In this document: positions 53,827-63,421 of the stretch, piece after piece | Numbering within the stretch: position 1 is the first letter of the stretch | Layout: every line of letters begins with the position of its first letter | Source: Xanthobacteraceae bacterium 501b | Lineage (GTDB): Bacteria; Pseudomonadota; Alphaproteobacteria; Rhizobiales; Xanthobacteraceae | DNA length: 64,000 nucleotides | Direction: 5' to 3' | NCBI GenBank assembly: GCA_000378025.1 | Contig: KB899087.1 | Location: 4,211,501-4,275,500 of the forward strand | The notes under the pieces: model-generated | What the model saw: only the letters and a program-made list of their open reading frames with translations | Told to the model about the DNA's origin: nothing | Databases searched by the model: none | Program-made: the position numbers and the translations under genes

Positions 53827-54873
53827 ATGCAGATGAAGTCGCTGAAGATGACCCTTTCCGCGCTCGCCCTTTCGGCGACCTGCGGCGCCGCCGTCGCGGC
53901 GGACAGCCTCACCATCACCTCCTGGGGCGGCGCCTACCAGACCAGCCAGGACGAGGCCTATTACAAGCCCTACACCGCCAAGACCGGCACCAAGATCGTC
54001 CAGGAAGAGTATAACGGCGAAGCCGCGCGCATCCGCGCCATGGTCGAATCCGGCAACACCACCTGGGACGCCGTCGATGTCGATGCCGCCACCGCCCAGC
54101 AGGGCTGTGACGAGGGCTTCCTCACCCCGATCGACTATTCCAAGTTCGGTGGCGAGGCCGCCTTCGTGAAGGGGTCGACCTTCGAGTGCGGCATCCCGAC
54201 CATCATCTATTCGACCATCTACGCCTATGACGCCGACAAGATTAAGGATGGCCCGACCACCATCGCCGGCCTGTTCGACACCAAGAAGTGGCCGGGCAAG
54301 CGCTCGCTGCAGAAGACGCCCTTCGGCAATCTCGAATTCGCGCTGATGGCCGACGGCGTGCCCGCCGACAAGGTCTATGAGACGCTGAAGACCAAGGAAG
54401 GCGTCGATCGCGCCTTCAAGAAGCTCGACACCATCAAGAAGGACATCGTGTGGTGGGAGGCCGGCGCCCAGCCGCCGCAGCTGCTCGCCTCCGGCGAAGT
54501 GGTGATGGCCACCGCCTGGAACGGGCGCATCTTCAACGCCAACAAGGTGGACAAGAAGAACTTCAAGATCGTCTGGGACGGCCAGCTGATGGACTATGAC
54601 CTGTGGTCGATCCCGAAGGGGGTGAAGGACCTCGACGCGGTCTACAAGTTCATCGAATTCGCCTCCAGCCCCGAGGCTCAGGCGGCGCAGACCAAGTACA
54701 TCTCCTATGGACCGGCGCTGCTCGCCGCCACCCCGCTGGTCTCGCCCGACATCCTCAAGGACCTGCCGACGGCGCCCGCGAACGCCAAGACCGCGCTCGC
54801 CAACGATCCCGTCTTCTGGGGCGACAACAAGGAAGAGCTGCTGAAGCGCTTCAACACCTGGATCGCCCAGTGA
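53827..54873 (+). CDS. ABC transporter substrate-binding protein, PotD-like
   Basis: 348 residues from ATG 53827, six bases after AAAGGGA; ATG 53821 and 53833 are also in frame. Sec signal peptide MKMTLSALALSATCGAAVAA, mature start DSLTITSWGGAYQTSQDEAY. The ITSWGG opening and NGEAARIRAMVESGNTTWD are typical of the polyamine/opine/amine binding group (PotD/YdcS/AgtB-like). It is not closely similar by eye to the Tat-exported PotD at 40.7 kb, so the two systems probably differ in ligand. Confidence 0.88.
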   Translation: MQMKSLKMTLSALALSATCGAAVAADSLTITSWGGAYQTSQDEAYYKPYTAKTGTKIVQEEYNGEAARIRAMVESGNTTWDAVDVDAATAQQGCDEGFLTPIDYSKFGGEAAFVKGSTFECGIPTIIYSTIYAYDADKIKDGPTTIAGLFDTKKWPGKRSLQKTPFGNLEFALMADGVPADKVYETLKTKEGVDRAFKKLDTIKKDIVWWEAGAQPPQLLASGEVVMATAWNGRIFNANKVDKKNFKIVWDGQLMDYDLWSIPKGVKDLDAVYKFIEFASSPEAQAAQTKYISYGPALLAATPLVSPDILKDLPTAPANAKTALANDPVFWGDNKEELLKRFNTWIAQ

Positions 54874-54920
54874 TCCCACGCGCTCCGGGGAAACCATCCC
54901 GGCGCGCCAGGGTGTGACGA

Positions 54921-54947
54921 CCGGCCGGCCCTCAAGGGGGCGGCCGG
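54921..54947 (+). terminator. Hairpin between binding-protein and permease genes
   Basis: CCGGCCG/CGGCCGG seven-base stem with a 13-base loop, no T-run, in the 171-base gap after the binding protein gene. It may protect the upstream message or reduce permease expression, giving excess binding protein. Confidence 0.4.
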
Positions 54948-55044
54948 AAAGAGCGGCCGGGGCTCTCGGTGTCCCGGCCGGAAACCGATCGCGCCGCCAT
55001 CTCCAGAGGCGGACGGCGCGGCACCAGCCGAGGGGGATTTCATC

Positions 55045-56301
55045 ATGGCCGTGGCCGCCCTGCCGGGCGAGGCCGGACCCGACGTGGACCGCACCTCGCT
55101 CAAGACCAAGCTCAGGCGCGCCGAGCGCGTCAATCGCGCGCGCTCCTTCTCGCTCGTCGCCCCGCTGCTGCTGTTCGTGCTGGCGGTGTTCGCCCTGCCG
55201 ATCGGGCTGATGCTGGTGCGCGCGGTGGAGAATACCGAGGTGCGCGAGACGATGCCCCGCACCATCGCGGCGTTGGACGGATGGGACGGCCAGGCGACCC
55301 CGGGCGAGGACGTGTTCGCGGCCTTCGCCGACGAGCTGGTGCAGACGCAGAAGGACCGCACCACCGCGCTGGTCGGCAAGCGGATCAATTACGAGGTGCC
55401 CGGCGCCCGCTCGCGCTTTCTGAAAGCCGGCCGGCTGGTCGACGCCGGCGGCGGCGGGCCGTGGCGGGAGAAGTTCCTCGCCGCCGATCCCGAATGGGGC
55501 TCGGTGGAGTTCTGGGCGATCATGAAGCGGGCCGGGGCGACGTTCACGCCCTATTACCTCCTCACCTCGCTCGATCTGCGCCAGGACGCGCAAGGCGCGG
55601 TGGGCCGCAATTTCGCCGACCAGTCGATCTTCGTCGACATCTTCTTCCGCACCATCTGGATCAGCCTGCTGGTGACGCTGGCCACGCTGGTGCTCGGCTA
55701 TCCCGTGGCGCATCTGCTGGCGATCCTGCCCCCTCGCCACGCCAATGTGCTGATGATCCTGGTGCTGCTGCCCTTCACCACCTCGATCCTGGTGCGGACC
55801 ACGGCGTGGATCGTGCTGTTGCAGAGCAATGGCGTGCTCAACGACATACTGCTGGCGCTGAACCTGACCACGGAACGGGTGCAGCTGATCTTCAACCGTT
55901 TCGGCACGGTGCTGGCGATGACGCATATCCAGCTGCCCTTCACCATCCTGCCGATCTATTCGGTGATGAAGTCGATTCCGCCCTCGCATCTGCGGGCGGC
56001 GCGCTCGCTGGGGGCCGGGCCGCTGACCGCCTTCGTCTCGGTCTACATGCCGCAGACCCTGCCCGGCGTCGGCGCCGGCTGCCTGCTCACCTTCATCCTG
56101 TCGCTGGGCTACTACATCACCCCGGCGCTGGTCGGCGGGCCGCAGGACCAGATGGTCAGCTATTTCGTCGCGCTCTACACCAATCGCGAAATGAACTGGG
56201 GGCAGGCCTCGGCGCTCGGCGCCATCCTGCTGCTGATCACGCTGGCGCTCTACGCGCTGTTCAACCGCCTTGTCGGGATCGACAAGGTCAAGCTGGGCTG
56301 A
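55045..56301 (+). CDS. ABC transporter permease, PotB-like, with large periplasmic insert
   Basis: 418 residues from ATG 55045, preceded by GGGGG. TM1 (about 35-60) is followed by about 115 periplasmic residues before TM2 (about 195-220), an insert typical of some PotB/YdcU-type permeases. The EAA loop is LRAARSLGAGPLTAFVSVYMPQ near residue 315. It pairs with the PotC-like permease encoded five bases after its stop. Confidence 0.9.
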   Translation: MAVAALPGEAGPDVDRTSLKTKLRRAERVNRARSFSLVAPLLLFVLAVFALPIGLMLVRAVENTEVRETMPRTIAALDGWDGQATPGEDVFAAFADELVQTQKDRTTALVGKRINYEVPGARSRFLKAGRLVDAGGGGPWREKFLAADPEWGSVEFWAIMKRAGATFTPYYLLTSLDLRQDAQGAVGRNFADQSIFVDIFFRTIWISLLVTLATLVLGYPVAHLLAILPPRHANVLMILVLLPFTTSILVRTTAWIVLLQSNGVLNDILLALNLTTERVQLIFNRFGTVLAMTHIQLPFTILPIYSVMKSIPPSHLRAARSLGAGPLTAFVSVYMPQTLPGVGAGCLLTFILSLGYYITPALVGGPQDQMVSYFVALYTNREMNWGQASALGAILLLITLALYALFNRLVGIDKVKLG

Positions 56302-56306
56302 TCGAC

Positions 56307-57134
56307 ATGCTGGCACCCTCCTATGCGACCCCGCGCGAGAAGCTGTCCTATTTCGTCTTCGCGCTGTTCTGCGCCCTGGTGTTCCTGTTCCTGATCGGCC
56401 CGATCCTGGTGATCATGCCGCTCTCCTTCTCCAGCGAACCCTGGTTCACCTATCCGCTGCCGGGGCTGAGCCTGCGCTGGTACATCGATTTCTTCACCGA
56501 TGAGCGCTGGCGTATCGCGCTGCAGAACAGCGGCATCGTCGCGCTCTTCGCCACGCTGATCGCCACCGGGCTCGGCACGCTCGCCGCGCTCGGCCTGTCG
56601 CGCGGCAACGTGCCCTTTGCCGGGCTGATCCTGTCGATCCTGATCTCGCCGATGATCGTGCCTGTCGTGATCGTGGCGGTGGCGATGTTCTTCGGCTTCG
56701 CGGCGGTGGGGCTGAACAACACCTATCTCGGCCTCATCCTCGCCCATGCGATTCTCGGCACACCCTTCGTCGTCATCACCGTGACGGCGACGCTGACCGG
56801 CTTCGACCGCACGCTGACCCGGGCCGCCGCCTCGCTCGGCGCCTCGCCCTGGACGGCGTTCCGCACCATCACCCTGCCGCTGATCGCCCCGGGCGTCACC
56901 TCAGGCGCGCTGTTCGCCTTCGTCACCTCCTGGGACGAGGTCGTGGTGGCGCTGTTCCTCGCCAGCCCGGACCAGCGCACCCTGCCGCGGCAGATGTTCT
57001 CCGGCATTCGCGAGCAGATCTCACCGACGATCACCGCCGCCGCCACGCTGCTGGTCTTCTTCGCCGCGCTGTTGATGCTGACGCTGGAACTGCTGCGCCG
57101 CCGCTCGGAGCGCTTGCGCGGCACCGGGGGCTGA
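56307..57134 (+). CDS. ABC transporter permease, PotC-like
   Basis: 275 residues from ATG 56307; the same frame is open further upstream but lies inside the PotB-like gene. Six TM segments, with an EAA loop LTRAAASLGASPWTAFRTITLPLI near residue 180 and LSFSSEPWFTYPLPGLSLRWY in the first periplasmic loop. It completes the importer. The stop lies in front of a hairpin shared with the convergent oxidoreductase gene. Confidence 0.9.
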   Translation: MLAPSYATPREKLSYFVFALFCALVFLFLIGPILVIMPLSFSSEPWFTYPLPGLSLRWYIDFFTDERWRIALQNSGIVALFATLIATGLGTLAALGLSRGNVPFAGLILSILISPMIVPVVIVAVAMFFGFAAVGLNNTYLGLILAHAILGTPFVVITVTATLTGFDRTLTRAAASLGASPWTAFRTITLPLIAPGVTSGALFAFVTSWDEVVVALFLASPDQRTLPRQMFSGIREQISPTITAAATLLVFFAALLMLTLELLRRRSERLRGTGG

Positions 57135-57151
57135 CGGCGGAGCGCCGTCAG
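57131..57151. terminator. Hairpin between convergent genes
   Basis: CTGACGGCG-GAG-CGCCGTCAG, a perfect nine-base stem with a three-base loop, overlaps the PotC-like stop codon and lies 12 bases from the convergent stop. No T-run is present. Confidence 0.5.
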
Positions 57152-57163
57152 CGGTCAAAGGCT

Positions 57164-58459
57164 TCAGCGGTCGAAGGTCTCGCGCGCTCGGTCCCATTTC
57201 AGCCGCGCCTTCACCGCCAGCGGCCAGGCGGCATGGCCGAGGATCGGGTTGATGCGGGTAACGGGGAGGTCGAGCGCCTCCCGCCCGCCGCCGGCGGCGT
57301 GGCGGGCGAGCATGCGGCCCGTCGCGGTGGCCATGGCGACGCCCCGGCCATTATAGCCGAGCCCGATGGTCAGCCCCGCCTCCGGCTCGTGCAGATGCGG
57401 CAGCTGATCCCAGGTGACGGCGACCTGCCCATTCCAGCGATGCGTCCATTCCACTGACCTGAGCACCGGGAACAGCCGGGTGGCGTGATCGACAAGCGTG
57501 CGAAAATCCTGCCGAGCGCTGGCCGGCCGCAGCACGCTGCGCCCGCCCATGACAAAGCGGCCGGCGTCATCCAGCCGGTAATAGGCATAGGAGGCCGACA
57601 TCTCGTAGAGCACGACGCCGTTCGACAGGATCGGCGCCGCGAGGTCGGGCGGCAGCGGTTCGGTGGCGGTGATCGAGGAATAGACCGGGATGACGCTGCG
57701 CCGCAGGCCGGGCCAGAGGTCGTCGCTATAGCCATTGGTGGCGAGGATCACCCGCTCGGCGCGCACGAGGCCGTTCGGCGTCGTGATCTCCCAGCCGCCG
57801 GCGACGCGCGCCAGCCGCGTGGCCGGGGTGTCGGTGAACAGGCGGGCGCCGGCCGCCATCGCCGCGCCGGCGAGGCCCCGGCAATAGGCGAGCGGATTCA
57901 CCTGGCCGCCGCGCCGGTCATGGGCGCCGAGGGGATAGAAGCCGGTGCCGGTGAGGCGCGCCATCTCCTTGCCCTCGCTGATCACCACATCGGCGCCGCG
58001 CGCCGCCCATTGGCGCTGGAACTCGCGCACCCCCTTGGCGGCGCGCTCCGAGATGGCGGCGCGCAGCGTGCCGCCGCGCCGGGGGGCGCAGTCGATGCGG
58101 TGACGGGCGATGAGGTCGAAGACAAGGCCGGGCGCCTCATCGCCGAGCCGCACCATCCTCCCGCCGAGATCGGCGCCGAAGGCCTGCTCCAGCTGGTCCG
58201 GCTCCCATTTCAGCCCGGGATTGACCTGCCCGCCATTGCGGCCGGAAGCCCCCCAGCCGATCTGGCTCGCCTCCAGCACCAGCGCATCGGCGCCCGCCTC
58301 GGCGAGGTGCAGCGCGGCGGAAAGGCCGGTGAATCCGGCGCCGACGATGACGACTTTCGCCGTGGTGTCGCCGGCGAGCGCGGCGGTCTCTGGCGCGGGC
58401 GGCGCGGTTTCCCGGTAGAGCGAGCGCGGCATGGGGCGGCGGGCAAGGGTCTCGACCAT
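57164..58459 (-). CDS. FAD-dependent amine oxidoreductase, PuuB / DAO family
   Basis: 431 residues. FAD motif VVIVGAGFTGLSAALHLAEAG near residue 33, followed by EASQIGWGASGRNGGQVNPGLK, the GRNGGQ pattern of gamma-glutamylputrescine oxidase PuuB and related enzymes. The C-terminal part has IGLGYNGRGVAMATATGRM. It should oxidise a primary or secondary amine to aldehyde plus ammonia. It lies beside polyamine-type ABC genes, a second DAO-family enzyme and a gamma-glutamyltransferase. No PuuA glutamate-putrescine ligase is seen, so a complete Puu pathway is not shown. Confidence 0.88.
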   Translation of the reverse strand: MVETLARRPMPRSLYRETAPPAPETAALAGDTTAKVVIVGAGFTGLSAALHLAEAGADALVLEASQIGWGASGRNGGQVNPGLKWEPDQLEQAFGADLGGRMVRLGDEAPGLVFDLIARHRIDCAPRRGGTLRAAISERAAKGVREFQRQWAARGADVVISEGKEMARLTGTGFYPLGAHDRRGGQVNPLAYCRGLAGAAMAAGARLFTDTPATRLARVAGGWEITTPNGLVRAERVILATNGYSDDLWPGLRRSVIPVYSSITATEPLPPDLAAPILSNGVVLYEMSASYAYYRLDDAGRFVMGGRSVLRPASARQDFRTLVDHATRLFPVLRSVEWTHRWNGQVAVTWDQLPHLHEPEAGLTIGLGYNGRGVAMATATGRMLARHAAGGGREALDLPVTRINPILGHAAWPLAVKARLKWDRARETFDR

Positions 58460-58486
58460 TTCAGGTCTCCGCTCGGGCTGGTGGGC

Positions 58487-59833
58487 TCACAGTCCCGCCA
58501 TTGGGCGCGGGCGCGAACCGTCGAAGAAGCGCGACAGGCGATAGGGCGCGGGGTCGGCGATCGGCGTGGCGCCGGTGACGAGATCGGCGACCAGATGGCC
58601 GGCGCCCGGGCCGATGCCGAAGCCATGGCCGGAAAAGCCGGTCGCCACGATGAGGCCGGACACCGTGTCGACAGGGGAGATCACCGGCACCGCGTCGGGC
58701 GTCGCATCGATGAAGCCGGCCCAGCTCTGCACGATCCGCGCCCCGGCAAAGACCGGAAAGCGCCGCTGCAGCGCGGCGAAGGCCTGCCGGAGATAGCCAT
58801 TGTCCGGCGCGGGGTCGAGCGCCCGGGCTGCCTCATAGACCGAAGGCTCGTCAAAGGCGCGCCGCGCGCTCTCCCGCCATTCGGTGACAAAGCGCGGGCC
58901 GAGGCGCAGCCGCAGCGAGGCGAATTCCATCTGCAGCGCGGGGAGGAAGGGCAAGGCGAAGCGGAAACTGTCCGGCACGATCGGCACCACGTTCACATGC
59001 CCATTGGCGAGTGTGTAGCCGCCATCCTCCCGGCGCCGAAAGGCGAAATCATGGTCCCACAGCGCCGGTGCCGGGCCGTTCGGCACCGGCGAGGTGCGCA
59101 GCACGCTGGCCCGCACCTTCAGCTGCGGCAGGTCGATGCCGACATCGGCGAGGATGCGCCGCGTCCACGCCCCGCCGGCGACCACGACATTCGACGTCGT
59201 GATGCGCCCGCGCTCGGTGATGGCGGCGATCACCCGTCCGCCGCCGGTCTCGACGCCGCGCACCGCACAATCGGTGAGGATGATGGCACCGCGCTTGCGC
59301 GCCGCCTCGGCGATTGCCGGCGCCGCCCGCTGCGGTTCGGCGCGTCCGTCGGAGGCGCACCAGAGCGCGGCCGGCGGCGGCTTGGTATCGCCGGGCATAT
59401 GCCGGGCCAACGCGGCGCGAGAGAGCATCTCGGCATGAATGCCGGCGCCGGCGGCGTCCCTTACCCAATCGGCGAAGGAGGCTTCCTTCTTCGCGTCATT
59501 GGCGGCGAACAGGATGCCCGTCGTGGTGAAGCCGGTGGAGGCGCCGATATGGACGTCCATGCCGCGCCACAGCCGCAGCGCCTCGCGGATCAGCTCGAAT
59601 TCGCGCGGGTCGCGCTTGGCCTGCCGGCACCAGCCCCAGTTGCGGCTGGATTGCTCGCCGGCGATGTGGCCCTTCTCGCAGAGAACCACTTTGAGGCCGC
59701 GCTCGGCGAGATAGAGCGCGCTTGTTGTGCCGATGATGCCGCCGCCGACGATGACGACATCGGCGTCGGGCGGGCAGGTGGGGTCGGAAGCGACGGGTAC
59801 GACTTGGGGTCCCATGATGGCCTGTTCGAGCAT
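58487..59833 (-). CDS. FAD-dependent oxidoreductase, DAO family (opine/D-amino-acid oxidase-like)
   Basis: 448 residues from ATG 59833; ATG 59815 is an alternative, and the open frame beyond has no family likeness. FAD motif VVIVGGGIIGTTSALYLAERG is followed by EKGHIAGEQSSRNWGWCRQ, the SRNWGW pattern of a DAO subgroup that includes opine and hydroxyproline-type oxidases. SGHGFGIGPGAGHLVADLV is the C-terminal FAD contact. The substrate is probably an N-alkyl or D-amino acid. It is between the PuuB-like gene (27 bases) and the gamma-glutamyltransferase gene on the same strand. Confidence 0.86.
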   Translation of the reverse strand: MLEQAIMGPQVVPVASDPTCPPDADVVIVGGGIIGTTSALYLAERGLKVVLCEKGHIAGEQSSRNWGWCRQAKRDPREFELIREALRLWRGMDVHIGASTGFTTTGILFAANDAKKEASFADWVRDAAGAGIHAEMLSRAALARHMPGDTKPPPAALWCASDGRAEPQRAAPAIAEAARKRGAIILTDCAVRGVETGGGRVIAAITERGRITTSNVVVAGGAWTRRILADVGIDLPQLKVRASVLRTSPVPNGPAPALWDHDFAFRRREDGGYTLANGHVNVVPIVPDSFRFALPFLPALQMEFASLRLRLGPRFVTEWRESARRAFDEPSVYEAARALDPAPDNGYLRQAFAALQRRFPVFAGARIVQSWAGFIDATPDAVPVISPVDTVSGLIVATGFSGHGFGIGPGAGHLVADLVTGATPIADPAPYRLSRFFDGSRPRPMAGL

Positions 59834-59954
59834 GGAAGTGGCGTGCGGCCCTTCATGCGCGTGGCCGGACGCCGAAGCTAGCAAAAGCGATGCCAGCGGC
59901 GATCGCTCTTTCTCGCCTCGTCCACAAGCGGTGCCGCAGTGGCGCCCTCGCGCA

Positions 59955-61544
59955 TCAGAACCCCATCGCCGCGCCGTCGCTGCGCGGGTCGGTCGCTCCC
60001 TCCAGCCGGCCGTCGGGCTGGCGGACGATGGCGCCGGCATGACCCATCATGGCGTCGAAGGGCGCCACGGTCTCCACCTCGTGCCCGGCCGACCGCAGGG
60101 CGGCAACGAGTTCCGGCGGGAAGCGGTCCTCCAGCTTCAGCGTCACCGTCTCCGCCCCCCAGGTGCGGCCCAGCAGCCAGCGCGGGGCGGTGATGGCGGC
60201 CTGCACCTCCTGCCCGAACAGGGCGTAGCGCGAGAACAGCGCGGCCTGCGTCTGCGGCTGGCCCTCCCCACCCATGGTGCCATAGACCATGTGGCGGCCA
60301 TCCTCGAATTGCGCCATGGCCGGATTGAGGGTGTGGAAGGGCTTGCGGCCGGGGGCCAGAAGGCGCGGGCCGTCGCCGGCAAGGGCGAAGCTGGAGCCGC
60401 GATTCTGCCAGACGATGCCGGTCTGCGGCAGCACGATGCCGGAGCCGAACTCGAAATAGATGCTCTGGATGAAGCTGGCCGCCAGCCCGTTGCCGTCGAT
60501 GGCGCCGAGCCAGACCGTGTCGCCGGCCGAGGGCGGCGCCGGCCAGGGCAGGGCGCGCGCCGGGTCGATGCGGGCGGCAAGCCGGTCGAGCGCCGCGTCG
60601 GTCAGCCAGTCGCGCGGGTCGCCGGTCATGGAATCGGGATCGCCGACAAGCCGGTCGCGCACGAGGAAGGCCTGCTTGGTCGCCTCCACCAGCCCGTGCA
60701 GATGGGCGAAGCCCTCGGCCTCGCTCACGCCGAGCCGGCTGAACAGGGCAAGGATCATCAGCGAGGCCAGCCCCTGCGTCGGCGGGGGAAAGTTGAAGAG
60801 CGTGAGGCCCGGCAGCTTCACCGATAGCGGCGCAACGCGGCTCGCGCGGCAGGCGGCGAGGTCGTCCAGTGTCACCGGCGTGCCCGCAGTGGCGAGATCC
60901 TGCGCGATTTCGCGCGCCAGGGCACCGCGATAGAAGCTCTCCGTGCCCTCGACGCCGAGCCGGTGCAGGGTCTCGCCCAGCGCCGGCAGCTTCATCGTGG
61001 AGCCGGTCGCCGGCGCGGCGCCGTCCACCAGGAAGCTGTCGGCGAAGCCGGAGACATGGCCGAGTTCCGGCAGTTTCTGCGTGGTCAGTTCGCTCTGGCT
61101 GGCGGTGACGGCGAAGCCGTTGCGCGCGTGCCAGACCGCGTCCTCCACCAGCCGCGCCAGCGGCAGCGTGCCGCCGCGCTCCACGCTCAGCGCCAGCGCC
61201 TCGCCCCAGCCGCCAATGGTGCCGGCGGTGGTGTTGGCGGCGAGCGGCCCGCGCTGGGGAATCGCCTCCAGCCCGGCGCGGAAATACAGCTCCGGCGTCG
61301 CCGCCGCCGCCGCCCGGCTGCAGGCGTCGATCGCCACCGGTTCCTCGCCCGGCGCGCCGACCAGCCAGAAGCCGTCGCCGCCGATCGCGGTCATGTGCGG
61401 GTAGACGACGGCCAGCGCCGCCGCCATGGCGATGGTCGCTTCCACCGCATTGCCGCCTTCGCGCAGCACCCGCAGCCCCGCCTCGCTGGCGAGATGATGC
61501 GGCGATGTCACCATGCCGCGACGGGCACGAACGGTATTCAGCAT
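59955..61544 (-). CDS. Gamma-glutamyltransferase family protein (Ntn hydrolase)
   Basis: 529 residues, the size of the cytoplasmic GGT-like group. It self-cleaves at a Thr; the likely one is in GDTVWLGAIDGNG (near residue 345), where many GGTs have TTHFSVVD. Other family segments are EGGNAVEATIAMAAALAVVYPHMTAIGGDGFWLV and GTMGGEGQPQTQAALFSRY. No signal peptide is visible, so it likely acts in the cytoplasm, perhaps hydrolysing gamma-glutamylated amines rather than glutathione. It lies 16 bases after the TRAP large permease in the opposite order, i.e. downstream of the TRAP genes on the same strand. Confidence 0.88.
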   Translation of the reverse strand: MLNTVRARRGMVTSPHHLASEAGLRVLREGGNAVEATIAMAAALAVVYPHMTAIGGDGFWLVGAPGEEPVAIDACSRAAAAATPELYFRAGLEAIPQRGPLAANTTAGTIGGWGEALALSVERGGTLPLARLVEDAVWHARNGFAVTASQSELTTQKLPELGHVSGFADSFLVDGAAPATGSTMKLPALGETLHRLGVEGTESFYRGALAREIAQDLATAGTPVTLDDLAACRASRVAPLSVKLPGLTLFNFPPPTQGLASLMILALFSRLGVSEAEGFAHLHGLVEATKQAFLVRDRLVGDPDSMTGDPRDWLTDAALDRLAARIDPARALPWPAPPSAGDTVWLGAIDGNGLAASFIQSIYFEFGSGIVLPQTGIVWQNRGSSFALAGDGPRLLAPGRKPFHTLNPAMAQFEDGRHMVYGTMGGEGQPQTQAALFSRYALFGQEVQAAITAPRWLLGRTWGAETVTLKLEDRFPPELVAALRSAGHEVETVAPFDAMMGHAGAIVRQPDGRLEGATDPRSDGAAMGF

Positions 61545-61560
61545 GTCACGTAAACTCCGG

Positions 61561-62886
61561 CTACCAGCCGATCGCCTTCGGCAGCCAGGTCGCTACCGCA
61601 GGGAAGGTGAAGACCAGCGCCACGGCGCAGATCTGAAGCCCGATAAAGGGAAGGACGCCGCGATAGATGTCGCCGGTCGTCACTTCAGGCGGCGCCACGC
61701 CGCGCAGGTAGAACAGCGCCCAGCCAAAGGGCGGCGTGAGGAAGGAGGTCTGCAGCACCGTGGCGATCAGCGCCGCCGCCCAGACCAGGTCGACCCCGGC
61801 CGCGTTCAGCAATGGCAGGAACATCGGCACCACGATGTAGCTGATCTCGATCCACTCGATGAAGAAGCCGAGCACGAAGATGATCAGCAGCATGAAGATG
61901 AGGATGCCGTCCGTGCCGCCGGGCACCAGCGCGAAGGCGTCATGCACCAGCCGCTCGCCGCCGAGGCCACGGAAGGCCAGCGCGAACACCTGCGAGCAGA
62001 TCAGCACGAAGAACATCATCGCGGTGATGCGGGCCGTGGTCTGCACCGTGTCGATCAGCGTCCGCAGGGTGAAGCGCCCGGCGAAGGCGGCGACGAGGAT
62101 GGAGCCGAGCGCGCCCATGCTGGCCGCTTCCGTCGGCGCGGCAATGCCGCCAATGATCGAGCCGAGCACGGCCAGCACGAGGCCGATCGGCGGCAGGCCA
62201 ACCTTCAGCGCGCTCAGCCAGAGCTGCCGGCGCGGCATCGCCTGGCGCTCGGCGAGCGGAATGGCCGGCACTTTTTCCGGCCAGATGACGCCGACGAGCA
62301 GCATGTAGACGCAGAAAATGCCGGTGAGCAGCAGCCCCGGCATCAGGGCGGCGGCGAACAGCGTGCCGACGGATTCGCCGAGAATGTCGGCGAGCAGGAT
62401 CAGGATGGTGGAGGGTGGGATGAGCTGGCCGAGCGTGCCGGAGGCGCAGATGGCGCCGCAGGACAGGCTGCGGTCATAGCCGCGCCGCAGCAGGGTCGGC
62501 AGGGTCAGCAGGCCGAGCGTGACGATGGTGGCGCCGACAATGCCCGTCGTCGCGCCCATCAGCATGCCGACGAGCACGATGCCCAGCCCCATGCCGCCGC
62601 GCAGGCCGCCGGAGAGATGGCCGATCACCTCCATCAGCTCGTCGGCGAGCCGCGACTTCTCCAGCATCACGCCCATGAACACGAAGAGCGGGATGGCGAT
62701 CAGCGTGTAATTGGCGGTGACGCCATAGATGCGCGCCGGCAGCAGCCCGAACAGGCTGGAGCCGAAGCCGAGCCAGCCGAAGAAGAAGCCGCTGATCGCC
62801 AGCGTGAGCGCCACCGGCACGCCGATGAGCAGCATGACGAAGAAGGAGGCGATGCAGGCGATCGCCAGAATTTCATTGACGGGCAT
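61561..62886 (-). CDS. TRAP transporter large permease (DctM family)
   Basis: 441 residues from ATG 62886, overlapping the small permease stop by 14 bases. About 12-13 TM segments with the TRAP-M signatures GVMLEKSRLADELMEVIGHLSGG and GATTGIVGATIVTLGLLTLPTLLRRGYDRSLSCGAICASGTLGQLIPPST. It imports an organic anion, driven by a Na+ gradient, with the binding protein encoded upstream. The gamma-glutamyltransferase gene follows after 16 bases, so co-transcription is likely. Confidence 0.93.
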   Translation of the reverse strand: MPVNEILAIACIASFFVMLLIGVPVALTLAISGFFFGWLGFGSSLFGLLPARIYGVTANYTLIAIPLFVFMGVMLEKSRLADELMEVIGHLSGGLRGGMGLGIVLVGMLMGATTGIVGATIVTLGLLTLPTLLRRGYDRSLSCGAICASGTLGQLIPPSTILILLADILGESVGTLFAAALMPGLLLTGIFCVYMLLVGVIWPEKVPAIPLAERQAMPRRQLWLSALKVGLPPIGLVLAVLGSIIGGIAAPTEAASMGALGSILVAAFAGRFTLRTLIDTVQTTARITAMMFFVLICSQVFALAFRGLGGERLVHDAFALVPGGTDGILIFMLLIIFVLGFFIEWIEISYIVVPMFLPLLNAAGVDLVWAAALIATVLQTSFLTPPFGWALFYLRGVAPPEVTTGDIYRGVLPFIGLQICAVALVFTFPAVATWLPKAIGW

Positions 62887-63421
62887 TGGCAGGCACCTGC
62901 GCGGGAGGAGAGGCCTCGCCGCCGAGGAAGGGGATGAGGGCGCGCAGGCTGGCGGCAAGGCTCTGGAGGAGCAGCAGCACGAAGCCGGCCGGGATCATCG
63001 CCTTGATGATGAAGCGATAGGGCAGCCCGCCGGGATCGGGCGAGCCTTCGCCGATGCGGTAGGACTGCATCACATAGCGCCAGGACAGGATGATGATGAT
63101 GACCGACAGCGCCACCACGCTCAGCGCCGAGAACAGGTCGATCGCCTGCCGCACGCGCAGGGGCAGGCGGGCATAGAGGATGTCCACCCGCACATGGCCT
63201 TCATGCTTGATCGTGTAGGCGATGCACAGCAGCGTCAGCGGCGCCATCAGGTGCCATTCCAGCTCCTGCATCGCCACCGAGCCGGTGCTGAAGACGTAGC
63301 GCATCAGCACATTGCCGGCCATGACGAGGACGAGCGCGAAGCCCGTCCACGCCGCGACCCAGCCGCAGGCCTCGACGATCACGTCGAGGCCGCGGGCGAT
63401 TTTTTCGAGAGTGCCGCTCAT
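62873..63421 (-). CDS. TRAP transporter small permease (DctQ family)
   Basis: 182 residues from ATG 63421, which overlaps the DctP stop as ATGA. Four TM segments; the conserved loop ALTLLCIAYTIKHEGHVRVDILYARLP in variant form (APLTLLCIAYTIKHEGHVRVD) is typical of the TakQ/mannitol-type small subunits. It bridges the binding protein and the large permease. Confidence 0.92.
   Translation of the reverse strand: MSGTLEKIARGLDVIVEACGWVAAWTGFALVLVMAGNVLMRYVFSTGSVAMQELEWHLMAPLTLLCIAYTIKHEGHVRVDILYARLPLRVRQAIDLFSALSVVALSVIIIILSWRYVMQSYRIGEGSPDPGGLPYRFIIKAMIPAGFVLLLLQSLAASLRALIPFLGGEASPPAQVPANARQ

Noticed and set aside
53527-56316. 929-residue antisense frame
   Set aside because: Lies opposite three clear ABC transporter genes; composition is that of a complementary frame.
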